Of a stretch of 15,200 nucleotides of DNA, positions 8,260 through 15,091 are shown in pieces. Numbering within the stretch: the first letter of the stretch is position 1; each line of letters opens with the position of its first letter. This DNA is from an uncultured Phycisphaerales bacterium (lineage in GTDB: Bacteria; Planctomycetota; Phycisphaerae; Sedimentisphaerales; Anaerobacaceae). The stretch lies in assembly GCA_937927975.1 (NCBI GenBank), contig CALEZT010000166.1:1-15200 (forward strand), in the 5' to 3' direction. Below the pieces are notes generated by a model. It saw only the letters and a program-made list of their open reading frames with translations, had not been told where the DNA came from and did not search any database. Both the position numbers and the translations under genes were made by a program.

Positions 8260-8325
8260 ATGGGGCCGCGCCGTTGGCTGGTCTTTGCCGCTGGATTCGT
8301 GGCCATCGGTGCTCTGAGTACATGG
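8260..8325 (+). pseudogene. Possible N-terminal remnant of an exported protein
   Basis: An ATG at 8260 opens a frame reading 'MGPRRWLVFAAGFVAIGALSTW', a textbook signal-peptide or membrane-anchor start (charged PRR, then a hydrophobic run). The frame then runs into sequence antisense to the exonuclease gene and stops looking like protein. It may be the 5' stub of a secreted gene cut off where the minus-strand nuclease module begins, or simply chance. The upstream ribosome-binding site (AAGAGA) is weak. Confidence 0.25.
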
Positions 8326-9195
8326 TCATTCTCCATCCTTGCGCGCCTGTCCGAGAACACCGTTGAGGCGGTCCCACTCATCGAGGAAGCCCTTCATATG
8401 CTCCTTGCCGTTCTGGGCGATCTCTGTAGCGATCATCTCTCTTACAAGTTTCTGTTCCTGCTCATACTGTGGCGTGGTGAAGTGGCCGCCAAAGTGGGCG
8501 ATTCTCAACCACAGGAGATAGGTGGTCAGGGCGTCGCACTCGTTGTAGGCTATGATCTTGTCGAGGTTCCCCTGTAGCCACAGGAAAGCGACCTGCTCGC
8601 CGTCGACGTCCATCTTGCCGGGGATACCGGACAATGTGGCGATCTCGTTGAGCGAGGGCGCCGTCTTGCCCCAGCCGCCGATCACGTCTTTGAGATCCAC
8701 GCTGGCTTCCGAGTTGCGGCTGTCGAAGTAGTCTTCGCCCTCCCATGGTTTGTTGGGCCGCTTGCAGAAATCCGGCATGGACAAACCCAGGACCACGGCT
8801 CTCTGGATCATGGCCTTGAGGTCTGCCGAGACAGAGTTGAAGCCAACGAGCTGTGGTTTGTACTGCCCGGCCTTCGTCAGAAAGGTGCCGACAACATGTC
8901 GCTCATCCGTCTGGTCAGGATCCCGGCTATCCCGTGGTAGTGACAGCAAATGGAGCTTCACATCAGGACCCTCCAGACGCCTCTCGACGGCCGCGATCGA
9001 GACAATTCGGCACAGAACGGTCTTGAGGTAGGGTGTGGGATCTTCTTCGGTCGCTCCTCCCTTTTGCCACATTACGGTGAAGACATCCTTCTCAGGCAAA
9101 TCAGCGGACAGCTTGTACAATAGCCGACCGGCCAGTGGATCGGGAATCCACTCGGCATCAAAGGCCCATACCCTGTTCTTTATGGTCTTGAACAT
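8326..9195 (-). CDS. PolB-like 3'-5' exonuclease (DEDD superfamily)
   Basis: A cytosolic predicted 3'-5' exonuclease of 289 aa, related to the proofreading domain of family B DNA polymerases (DNA_pol_B_exo2-like family) but with no polymerase part. Exo I is 'AFDAEW' (D13, E15), Exo II is 'LVGFNSVSADLKAM' (N120, D125), and Exo III is the Y-x3-D in 'YNECDALTTYLLWL' (Y217, D221); an extra acidic motif 'SVDLKD' lies near 165-170. All expected metal ligands are present, so it should be active on DNA or RNA. The ATG at 9195 has GAGGAG 5 nt upstream; a GTG at 9201 overlaps that site and is less likely. The upstream gene ends at 9198, leaving two bases between, so translation is probably coupled. Confidence 0.88.
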   Translation of the reverse strand: MFKTIKNRVWAFDAEWIPDPLAGRLLYKLSADLPEKDVFTVMWQKGGATEEDPTPYLKTVLCRIVSIAAVERRLEGPDVKLHLLSLPRDSRDPDQTDERHVVGTFLTKAGQYKPQLVGFNSVSADLKAMIQRAVVLGLSMPDFCKRPNKPWEGEDYFDSRNSEASVDLKDVIGGWGKTAPSLNEIATLSGIPGKMDVDGEQVAFLWLQGNLDKIIAYNECDALTTYLLWLRIAHFGGHFTTPQYEQEQKLVREMIATEIAQNGKEHMKGFLDEWDRLNGVLGQARKDGE

Positions 9196-9197
9196 AG

Positions 9198-9632
9198 TCA
9201 CTCCTCGCCACGATCATCGTATTGACCTGAGCATCGATGCCCGAGTGGAGCATTAACGGGGCAATCCCGGGCTCTTGCCGCGTCCCCATCATCGGCATTC
9301 TGAGGGTGTGTCCCTTTTGGTTGCTGACGCTTGTGTTCCTTCCGTTCCGCTTGCTTGTGTGCACTATCTGCCACCATCTGCTCAATCGGCCGCACGCAGT
9401 CCGGCCGCTCCTTTTTGAATCGCTTGAGATACAGCTCTTCGATGTACCGATGCAATGGCAGCTTCCAGCGCTCCTGTTTGTGGTTGGTCAGGCCTCCCAG
9501 CTTCTTGGGGTTCATCCCGAGTTCTCGTGCCATCTGGACTTGGGCGTGGGAGAGGTGGAATCTCCTTCGGGCATCGATCCACACCTGCAGTTCAAGAGTC
9601 AGTTTCTTGGGCTGGGTCATATCGTCACGCAT
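9198..9632 (-). CDS. Small basic conserved-type hypothetical protein
   Basis: A 144-residue soluble protein of unknown function. Residues 5-80 form the conserved-looking part: 'LTLELQVWIDARRRFHLSHAQVQMARELGMNPKKLGGL' followed by 'WKLPLHRYIEELYLKRF'. This is helical, with a helix-turn-helix-like spacing in 'HAQVQMARELGMNPKKL', so nucleic-acid binding is possible. I believe similar short proteins exist in many bacteria, but I cannot name a described family. The last 60 residues are charged, low complexity ('AERKEHKRQQPKG') and probably disordered. It lies 15 nt after the XRE regulator's stop and 2 nt before the exonuclease start, consistent with an operon. The start at 9632 has AGGG just upstream; an ATG at 9620 is the alternative. 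Confidence 0.72.
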   Translation of the reverse strand: MRDDMTQPKKLTLELQVWIDARRRFHLSHAQVQMARELGMNPKKLGGLTNHKQERWKLPLHRYIEELYLKRFKKERPDCVRPIEQMVADSAHKQAERKEHKRQQPKGTHPQNADDGDAARARDCPVNAPLGHRCSGQYDDRGEE

Positions 9633-9647
9633 TATGCCCTGCGCCGA

Positions 9648-10028
9648 CTACCTCGTTCTTTTTCGGTTCTGCTTGGCCAACTGCTCCAGACGGGCCAGGG
9701 CCTCCCGTCTTCCGACGTGACGAAGGGTTGCGATCCGTGCCACTTGCGCCGGCCGCGGCCGGGAAGTCTCCTGCTCCCAACTGTAGATGGTCTGGCCGGT
9801 TACGCCGACGAGTTTGCCGTAGTTGGCTGCCGATAAACCCAGACGCTTCCGCTGCGAGCGCAGGCCCTTGACGCTGAATCGCACATGTTCTGCCTCAGGC
9901 TCGGCGGCCGGGGATGGAGGACTCTTGAGTACCTGCTTTTCGAGCGGGAGAACCTTGCGTCGAAGGTCGGACAGGCGGCGTTTCATGGCGGCGAGGTCCT
10001 TTCGGTACTGGACCGAGGCCTTCTTCAT
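9648..10028 (-). pseudogene. XRE-type HTH regulator lacking its N-terminus (3' part of a split gene)
   Basis: The 126 readable residues comprise a charged coiled-coil (1-33, 'QYRKDLAAMKRRLSDLRRKVLPLEKQV'), a Pro/Ala/Glu linker (about 36-48) and an XRE/Cro helix-turn-helix at about 54-98 ('RKRLGLSAANYGKLVGVTGQTIYSWEQETSRPR'). Such regulators usually start with a longer helical segment like the 41 codons found at 15174-15052. Here the homology stops at residue 3 (position ~10023); upstream bases do not resemble that N-terminus and hold no Shine-Dalgarno site before the ATG at 10026-10028. I therefore read it as the 3' part of a gene split by the 10024-15051 segment, though expression from the ATG is possible. 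It heads the operon with the hypothetical gene and the exonuclease. Confidence 0.7.
9984..10023 (-). repeat. 40-bp direct repeat, left copy (inside XRE gene)
   Basis: This stretch matches 15052-15091 at 38 of 40 positions in the same orientation. On the minus strand it begins GAAGGCCTCGGTCCAG and ends TCGCCGCCATG. It encodes K-A-S-V-Q-Y-R-K-D-L-A-A-M of the XRE coiled-coil. Similarity stops sharply on both sides. The two differences (S/L and L/I codons) leave the reading frame unchanged. Confidence 0.85.
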
Positions 10029-10188
10029 AGGCGAAAAGCAATCGATATCGCCATAATCGCCTCGAACCTCGATTGGTCAAACACGTCCGGCAACGTTACA
10101 GCCTTCTGAAGATCCCAAGAGAACAAGCCCAAAGGACCTTAACTTGGGGCCATTGGGCAATGTTTGTAACCTACGACCAAGACAGTCG

Positions 10189-11649
10189 CTACTGGATCAC
10201 GGGCTCAACCGCAGCATCACGACCAGCCAACGATTCACGGTGGTCCCCGCACCGCGCACGGAGCGACCGAAGGGTGTCGACGTAGACCGGATCACCGGCC
10301 AGGTCCTTCTCCTCAAGCGGGTCCACGTCCAAGTCAAAGAGTTGTTCCAGCGGCGGTTCGGGATCGGTGTAACGAATGTATTTCCACCGGTCTGTACGAA
10401 CGCCCTCGCACCGGGGAATGGGGCGGCGGGGAGGCGACGTGTTGTACACATGTTCGTAATACCAGTCCTCACGGCCCTTCGCTTCCGGATCGCCCAGCAT
10501 GGGCTGCAAGTCCATACCCTGCATGGTGTCCGATGCTCGAATGCCGGCCATGGCCAGGATTGTCGGAGCCAAGTCGATGTTCAGGGCCATCTGGTTACGT
10601 CGTCCGCGTGCAGACACTGGCAATCGCGGGTCCATGATTACCAGCGGCACCCGGATGGATTCCTCGTACATCAGCCACTTTCCCCCCAGTCCGTGTGCGC
10701 CATCCATGGAGCCATTGTCGGACGTGTGGATGATCACTGTGTTCTTGTCCAGCCCTCGTTGCTTCAGGGCTTGCCGGATTTGACCCATGGCCAAGTCCGC
10801 CCGGCTGGTGTAACCGTGGAGCTTACGCATTGTCTCCTGATAGGCTTCCGGATTTCCCAGCCAGTTCGATTGGTTGTTGAGGCCGTTACGCACAATCTCC
10901 GGCAAGGCCTCGAAAGAGTTGGTGGTCAGATTCGTCGGCAGCGGGAATATAGTGTCGCGGTAGGGATCGGGGAATTCTGGATCCCAGTAATTCAAAGGCC
11001 CGTGTGGTTCCTTGAAGGCCATGATCAGGCAGAACGGCCGGTCCGGGTTTACCTCGTCGAGGAATGCCGTCGCCTTCTCGGTCATCACCGTGGTCAGGTA
11101 GCGTTCCTTGCCGCCCACGACCTGCTTGAACTCAATCATCTGGGGGAATCCGTACCAGAGATCGAACTCATCGGCCGGCATCGGCGGGACCTTCCCTGAA
11201 ATGGGATCGCCGATGGCGTACTTGCCCAGCAGGGCTGTACGGTACCCGTTTTGCCGGAGGAGGGCGGGGAACGTCTGTTTCCATTGTCCGGCCGCGAGGG
11301 GTGTCCTGAAATCCCGCACACCGTGACAGCGCATGTGCTGGCCTGTGTAGAGACTGGCCCGACTGCAACAGCAGATGGCGGTGGTGACGAAAGATTTTTC
11401 GAACAACACGCCCTCGGAGGCGAGTTGGTCCATATTGGGAGTCTTGAGCTCAGGGGCACCCGTACAACGCATCCCGTTGTACGGCTGGTCGTCGAGGTAA
11501 AACAAAACGAAGTTCGGCCTCGAATTCACGGCTGCAGAAGCAGAACCGCCAGTTCGACCGACGGAACATCCCGACAATGCCGCTCCCGTAGCCACCGTCC
11601 CAGCAGTTCTGAACAAGAAGTTCCTTCGATTCATCTTCATATTGTTCAT
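10189..11649 (-). CDS. Exported S1-family sulfatase, probable Tat/lipoprotein
   Basis: This 486-aa protein should remove sulfate esters, probably from a polysaccharide. The N-terminus has a twin-arginine-like 'NRRNFLFRTAG' (residues 7-17) and a lipobox 'LSGC' (C28), so it may be anchored outside the cytoplasmic membrane. Metal and catalytic sites are present: 'LFYLDDQP' (D53, D54), 'HGP' (216-218), 'HTSDNG' (D311, N312), H319 and K324. The formylglycine motif reads C93-C94-C95-S96-R97, so the usual C-x-P-x-R has Cys in place of Pro; the variant C-x-A/S-x-R is known in the family, but Cys here is unusual. The start at 11649 has only a weak AGAAGA site; ATGs at 11640 and 11634 keep the leader intact. 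No T-rich terminator follows. The gene is alone on its strand within the inserted segment. Confidence 0.93.
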   Translation of the reverse strand: MNNMKMNRRNFLFRTAGTVATGAALSGCSVGRTGGSASAAVNSRPNFVLFYLDDQPYNGMRCTGAPELKTPNMDQLASEGVLFEKSFVTTAICCCSRASLYTGQHMRCHGVRDFRTPLAAGQWKQTFPALLRQNGYRTALLGKYAIGDPISGKVPPMPADEFDLWYGFPQMIEFKQVVGGKERYLTTVMTEKATAFLDEVNPDRPFCLIMAFKEPHGPLNYWDPEFPDPYRDTIFPLPTNLTTNSFEALPEIVRNGLNNQSNWLGNPEAYQETMRKLHGYTSRADLAMGQIRQALKQRGLDKNTVIIHTSDNGSMDGAHGLGGKWLMYEESIRVPLVIMDPRLPVSARGRRNQMALNIDLAPTILAMAGIRASDTMQGMDLQPMLGDPEAKGREDWYYEHVYNTSPPRRPIPRCEGVRTDRWKYIRYTDPEPPLEQLFDLDVDPLEEKDLAGDPVYVDTLRSLRARCGDHRESLAGRDAAVEPVIQ

Positions 11650-11693
11650 GTTCTTCTTCTGGTCCCTGATAATCCAAACACTGTTGATTCACC

Positions 11694-11719
11694 GACGGGC
11701 CTGCCGCACCAGGCCCGTC
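11694..11719. terminator. GC-rich hairpin, possible terminator or cruciform
   Basis: GACGGGCCT and AGGCCCGTC form a perfect 9-bp stem with an 8-nt loop. It lies 45 nt upstream of the sulfatase start. No T-tract follows on either strand, so its role is uncertain; it could end transcription from upstream or act in the sulfatase leader. Confidence 0.4.
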
Positions 11720-11951
11720 AGCATACCCTAGAACACATGGAAAACCAAGTAGACAGGCGGGGCAACGGTCGGATGCCGCCCAAGTCCAGCCCGAGTTCTG
11801 ACATCATCTCGTTGCAGACACACGTATTGTGCACGGAGGTTGGCGCCCATGCGGTCCTGCCTGGAGACGCCTCTCTGCCGTATGGCGGTGCATAGTTCTG
11901 GTTGAACGTTGGCAGCGCCAAGTAAATGTAGGCGCATATGTGCATGATGGT

Positions 11952-11980
11952 TGGGCCCGTCTCCTGCGGGGGCGGGCCCA
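11952..11980 (+). terminator. GC-rich hairpin followed by a T-rich stretch
   Basis: TGGGCCCG (11952-11959) and CGGGCCCA (11973-11980) form a perfect 8-bp stem with a 13-nt loop, followed on the plus strand by 'ctttcttcc'. This resembles an intrinsic terminator of a plus-strand gene, but the gene it would serve is gone or decayed. Confidence 0.4.
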
Positions 11981-12041
11981 CTTTCTTCCGAAGATTCAAG
12001 CCATCGGCTACCGCGCTGCCCACCGGGTGGAACTTGCCGCA

Positions 12042-12185
12042 AAGTCACCCTACAGCATCAACAGCAACACCTTCCTGAACGCGACCGACAACCGGTTCAA
12101 TCCACTTCACGAGCCGGGCCTGATCGGCTTTCGCACCTGGCACACCGAACTGTGGTGGGATGATGTCGTCATTACGCGGTTATGA
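12042..12185 (+). pseudogene. 3' remnant of a LamG/DUF1961-like (concanavalin-fold) protein
   Basis: The last 47 codons of a plus-strand frame read as the C-terminus of a jelly-roll protein: 'FNPLHEPGLIGFRTWHTELWWDDVVITRL' with TGA at 12183-12185, shown here in overlapping short motifs 'GLIGFRTW' and 'WWDDVVIT'. The G-x-I-G-[FL]-R-T-W and W-x-D-x-[IV] pattern is typical of the last strands of DUF1961, DUF1080 and LamG domains in polysaccharide-active proteins. Upstream of about 12042 the frame loses protein character and there is no start with a ribosome-binding site, so only the tail remains. It converges on the pseudopilin gene 22 nt away. Confidence 0.5.
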
Positions 12186-12207
12186 GAGTGTGTGAGGAGT
12201 GGGCTGC

Positions 12208-12981
12208 TCACGGATTCTTGCCGAGGGGATCGTACCAGCGTTTGAGCACGCCTTCGCCGGTGGTCTCTCTGAGGCTGCTCACGTGCGTATCCAGCCACAG
12301 GATGTTCAGGGTGCCCCCGGTTTTAATATTCCCGCCGGCACGCACGTTGTGCCGGAAAATCCCGCGATACCAGTTCGCGCGACCGGCGCCTTGGCGGTAG
12401 TGCGTCAGATTTACCCCCGTTGGGCTGGGAAACAGCATGTCGGAATTGCCCGCCCGGTTGCCGTGCTCGACCCGGGGCTCCATGTGGTCGTGGGCCACGA
12501 TGACCTCCGCGTGATGCGAAATCCGGACGGTCTTCTCCTTGCTCAGCCAGCCATTGAGGCCGAACGCCGAGGTGTAGATGAATCGATGGTCGCCGCCGTA
12601 GAGCAGATCCTGGGCGATGACCTCCGTGAAGTTCCGAAAGGCGGGGCACCCGAACAGCTCCTTTTCCTTGACATAGTCGATGAAGGCGATGCCCCAGTAG
12701 GCGTTGTCCTCGCCGGTCCGCAGGGGTCGCCCGCGGTCGTCCCACCAGAGATGGCCGTTGGTGTTGTCGGTGTACGTGTGCAGGTCGGGCATCCGGTGGT
12801 CGTTGTCCTCCAGATACATGAGGATGCCGGCGCCCGCCCCGCGGAGATGGGCCCGGCACACCACGTCCTTGGCCTGATCCGTGGCCCGTTGCAGCGCCGG
12901 CAGCAGGACCGCCATCAGCAGGGCGATCACCGCAATGACGACCAGCAGCTCGATCAGCGTGAATCCCTTCCGGCGTCCCAT
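12208..12981 (-). CDS. Type II secretion/type IV pilin-like pseudopilin (prepilin-type N-terminal methylation protein)
   Basis: A 257-residue protein with the prepilin leader 'MGRRKG-FTLIELLVVI': cleavage after G6, methylation of F7 and the conserved E11 ('FTLIE'). The hydrophobic helix (7-30) is followed by 'LPALQRATDQAKDVVCRAHL', as in the large family of pseudopilin-like exported proteins common in Planctomycetota, Lentisphaerae and Verrucomicrobia. Near the C-terminus 'NILWLDTHVSSLR' corresponds to the 'H-X9-DG' region of that group, with D-T-H where D-G-H is usual. The start at 12981 has AGGGGG 6 nt upstream. The gene stands alone, without other type II secretion genes. The exact role of this expanded family (surface protein, minor pseudopilin) is not established. 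Confidence 0.9.
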   Translation of the reverse strand: MGRRKGFTLIELLVVIAVIALLMAVLLPALQRATDQAKDVVCRAHLRGAGAGILMYLEDNDHRMPDLHTYTDNTNGHLWWDDRGRPLRTGEDNAYWGIAFIDYVKEKELFGCPAFRNFTEVIAQDLLYGGDHRFIYTSAFGLNGWLSKEKTVRISHHAEVIVAHDHMEPRVEHGNRAGNSDMLFPSPTGVNLTHYRQGAGRANWYRGIFRHNVRAGGNIKTGGTLNILWLDTHVSSLRETTGEGVLKRWYDPLGKNP

Positions 12982-13125
12982 GATGAACCCCCTGTGTGCC
13001 CAAAGATACCCCCGAACGTCCGATTTCGAGTCTAAGGCTCGGCGCCGGTTTCGTCAATCAGGCGCTTCCGAAGAATCCCGGGCCTTCCCCTGCCAGGTCG
13101 GGGGTGTTTCACTTGGGATCGCCGG

Positions 13126-13154
13126 TTGACACAGTGGGCACCCCAACTCATAAT
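13126..13154 (+). promoter_or_regulatory. Near-consensus sigma70 promoter
   Basis: TTGACA (13126-13131), an exact 17-nt spacer and CATAAT (13149-13154), matching 11 of 12 consensus positions. The expected transcription start is near 13161, about 47 nt before the ATG at 13208. In GC-rich sequence such a match is unlikely by chance. Confidence 0.75.
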
Positions 13155-13193
13155 CCGGCCGGATGTGCTGCTCAATAGACTGCTGGTTTCGAA

Positions 13194-13198
13194 GGAGG
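13194..13198 (+). promoter_or_regulatory. Consensus Shine-Dalgarno site for the ORF at 13208
   Basis: GAAGGAGG occurs at 13191-13198 with a 9-nt spacer to ATG 13208. A nearer ATG at 13200 (2 nt away) is followed by an early stop (M-E-R-C-G-stop), so 13208 is the effective start. Confidence 0.6.
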
Positions 13199-13207
13199 CA
13201 TGGAACG

Positions 13208-13571
13208 ATGCGGGTAGAAAATGCAGAAAGGCAAATGCCACGTCGGACTCTCCGGAGCCTGTCTCTGGGCATCGCACCCGCGGGCGAGTTGCACGTCCTC
13301 CAACAACTCGCTGAGGATGGCCGACTGTTGGACGAATTTTGCCACCCGTTCGTGCAGTTGCTGCAGGGTCCCCAGGGGGCAGCTTGGCAACCTGGGCTCG
13401 TGGACTTCTCTCATGGGCAACTTCCCGGACGGCCAGAGTGCTTTGATGCTGGCCGCGGGCCGACTGAGACACATCGCGGGCACTCGCTGGGGCAGCCGGC
13501 AGTACATGAACATGGAGCGATTGAAAGAACTCAAGCAGGAACAACAGGAGACCTCGACGGCGGTGGCGTGA
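13208..13571 (+). pseudogene. Short gene with a +1 frameshift, function unknown
   Basis: A strong promoter (13126-13154) and a consensus Shine-Dalgarno site lead into ATG 13208. The first frame reads 'MRVENAERQMPRRTLRSLSL' and 'ELHVLQQLAEDGRLLDEF', protein-like up to the run CCCCAGGGGG near 13369-13380. After it, the protein-like sequence continues one frame over: 'NLGSWTSLMGNFPDGQSALM', 'LAAGRLRHIAGTRWGSRQYM', then 'NMERLKELKQEQQ' to TGA at 13569-13571. One extra G in the G-run, or a programmed +1 slip, would explain this. Corrected length is about 120 aa. I do not recognise the family; the second half has a transposase-like feel (aromatic and basic 'GTRWGSRQYMNMERL') but I cannot confirm that. 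Staying in the first frame gives a product ending at 13582. Confidence 0.55.
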
Positions 13572-13586
13572 GAGCCCGATAACGTG

Positions 13587-13606
13587 CCGCCCCCTTAAGG
13601 GGGCGG
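13587..13606. terminator. Perfect 20-bp palindrome between convergent genes
   Basis: CCGCCCCCTTAAGGGGGCGG is its own reverse complement (8-bp stem with a TTAA centre). It lies 15 nt after the short plus-strand ORF and 71 nt beyond the stop of the minus-strand hydrolase-like gene, so it could end transcription from both sides. No T-tract follows. Confidence 0.55.
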
Positions 13607-13677
13607 GGAGATAGAGCCATGACCTCCATCCAACGACCAGAGTGACATCTCTCAGCCCAGATCACCAAATCCAATCA

Positions 13678-14976
13678 TCATTGTAGTGGCAGCGTCACTC
13701 GAGCTTGTTGACGTGCCTGGCGGCACAGTTCCCGGAGCGCGTCTTTCGTCATCGGCCCCAGGTCTTCTTGTTCCAGGGAGTAGCTCCGGAACAGAAAGTT
13801 CGCGTCCATATTCCTGGAGATTTCGTAGAACCAACGGATCAAGTCCGCCTGCCTGCGATCCGGGAGCCTCCTGAACATTCCGAACGGTTGCGGATGATCG
13901 ATGGCGAAGATCATCTGCGCCGGTTCCGCCTGTGCCGTCATTTCGGCCATGATCTTTTTGATCCGTTCTCTTTCGCTATCGGTCGGAAAATCCAGCCGCG
14001 ACCAGTCAAAACCCCAGCGCTGGTCTGGGATGGATTCTATAACGGCATCGCATTTGGACCGCAAAGGTACGATCCAGTCCGCCAATCCCCAGATGTCGAT
14101 CGATACATCGTCGAACCCACCTGCCGCCAGTCTCTCCCGTAATTCGGAAAGGAAACAATCGAGGTTTCTGCGGTAAAGGTAGGCCAGGAAGGCAGGCTGG
14201 TCGTGATCGTTCTTGCCGTGCCAGGAATCCGGCCGCCCCCACTCTTGCCTGAAGTTCTCCCGGTGATCCGTATCGGCGGCGATGAAATCGGCCCGGGAAA
14301 TGCTCCCATCGCGTGAAATCAGCGTTCCCAGATCTCCAAGATAACCGGCCCACCACGCGGCGTTCTTTGTTTCATACTTCTTCCTGATCCATTGGACGAA
14401 TCCCCCATCCCCCGCGAGTCCCAGGCTGTAGTCATCGAAGCGAATCTTGCTGTTGGTCTCCCCGAAATGGAGTTCCTTCACCCCAACCTTCACCTGTTCT
14501 AGTGCCTTTTCGATCAGGTAGGCGCGGAATCCCGGATGAGAGAGAGTCCCGTACCAGCGGTCGTGGGTTCGGTACACCGTTCCGTCCAGATTCACGGACA
14601 GCCACTGCCGGTTGAAGTCGCGGCGGCCCAAGTCCAGTTCGCTTACCACGGAAAGCGAACCACCGCCGCCCAGCAGGACGCCTTGTTTTTCCAGCGCTTC
14701 CACCACGGGTCTCCGGTGGCGGTAATCCTTGCCCGCCGGCGGCTCACCAAACCGATACCAGCTTCGGAGCAGTCTTTGAGGTGCGAAGTAATCGAGCAAG
14801 AGGCGTTCGTTCTCCCGGTTGTCAAAATCGTCGAAGAACATGAGGCATCCGGAGTAATGTGTGGCCGGACCACCGACGTCGGCGGTGGTACGCGGTGACA
14901 CAAGCGCCGGCCGCCCGAAGAGCATCGGGAGAGCGGCGATAAGCAACGGCAATGTACGCCGCCGGTCTCTTTTCAC
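13678..14976 (-). CDS. Exported hydrolase-like protein, probable TIM-barrel glycosidase
   Basis: From a GTG at about 14976 the product is 432 aa and begins with a signal peptide, 'VKRDRRRTLPLLIAALPMLF' then 'GRPALVS'. AAGGGG lies about 9 nt upstream. The mature part has alternating beta/alpha character with 'HYSGCLMFFDDFDNREN' near the start, 'VGVKELHFGETNSKIRFDDY' mid-protein (possible catalytic E/D strand) and 'VSIDIWGLADWIVPL'. This resembles uncharacterised glycoside-hydrolase-like barrel proteins (GH42/GHL type); no named family is certain. The frame remains open upstream to ATG 15174, where it fuses to an XRE regulator N-terminus; that start would bury the signal peptide at about residue 67, so I prefer the internal start. 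The GTG coordinate is inferred from the frame. Next downstream is the palindrome at 13587-13606. Confidence 0.7.
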   Translation of the reverse strand: MKRDRRRTLPLLIAALPMLFGRPALVSPRTTADVGGPATHYSGCLMFFDDFDNRENERLLLDYFAPQRLLRSWYRFGEPPAGKDYRHRRPVVEALEKQGVLLGGGGSLSVVSELDLGRRDFNRQWLSVNLDGTVYRTHDRWYGTLSHPGFRAYLIEKALEQVKVGVKELHFGETNSKIRFDDYSLGLAGDGGFVQWIRKKYETKNAAWWAGYLGDLGTLISRDGSISRADFIAADTDHRENFRQEWGRPDSWHGKNDHDQPAFLAYLYRRNLDCFLSELRERLAAGGFDDVSIDIWGLADWIVPLRSKCDAVIESIPDQRWGFDWSRLDFPTDSERERIKKIMAEMTAQAEPAQMIFAIDHPQPFGMFRRLPDRRQADLIRWFYEISRNMDANFLFRSYSLEQEDLGPMTKDALRELCRQARQQARVTLPLQ

Positions 14977-15051
14977 TACATTCGTCCCCTTGCTTACCGG
15001 AACCAAGAAGATCGTCCTGAGGAGCTTTGGGGAAGCCCTGCCTATTTCTCC

Positions 15052-15091
15052 CATGGCGGCGATGTCCTTTCGGTACTGGACCAAGGCCTTC
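15052..15091 (-). repeat. 40-bp direct repeat, right copy
   Basis: This copy matches 9984-10023 at 38 of 40 positions in the same orientation. It encodes R-K-A-L-V-Q-Y-R-K-D-I-A-A-M at the end of the XRE N-terminal fragment. Similarity ends exactly after the ATG (M41), where the sequence continues as GGAGAAATAGG instead of the XRE coiled-coil. Confidence 0.85.

Larger units (their letters stand above)
11650..12041. other. Gene-free stretch upstream of the sulfatase
   Basis: About 390 bases with two strong hairpins (11694-11719 and 11952-11980) and no protein-like frame on either strand. It should include the sulfatase promoter, but no convincing -35/-10 pair is visible. The right part may hold decayed sequence of the gene whose 3' end survives at 12042-12185. 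Confidence 0.4.
10024..15051. mobile_element. Putative ~5 kb inserted segment splitting an XRE gene
   Basis: The segment lies between two 40-bp direct repeats, 5,068 bp apart from start to start. Deleting it across the repeat joins the 5' part of an XRE gene (15174-15052) in frame to the 3' part (10023-9648). It carries the sulfatase, a remnant gene, the pseudopilin, a frameshifted short ORF and a hydrolase-like gene. I see no transposase or integrase that I can name. The only end symmetry is a weak ATAGGC/GCCTAT pair (10027-10032 and 15040-15045), so the mechanism is unknown. Two independent XRE fragments remain an alternative explanation. Confidence 0.5.

Noticed and set aside
10144..11199. 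Plus-strand open frame of 351 codons opposite the sulfatase
   Set aside because: The opposite strand has all sulfatase motifs; this frame is the mirror image with biased composition.
13032..13544. Minus-strand frame of 170 codons opposite the frameshifted short ORF
   Set aside because: It lacks start signals, while the plus strand has promoter, ribosome-binding site and downstream palindrome.
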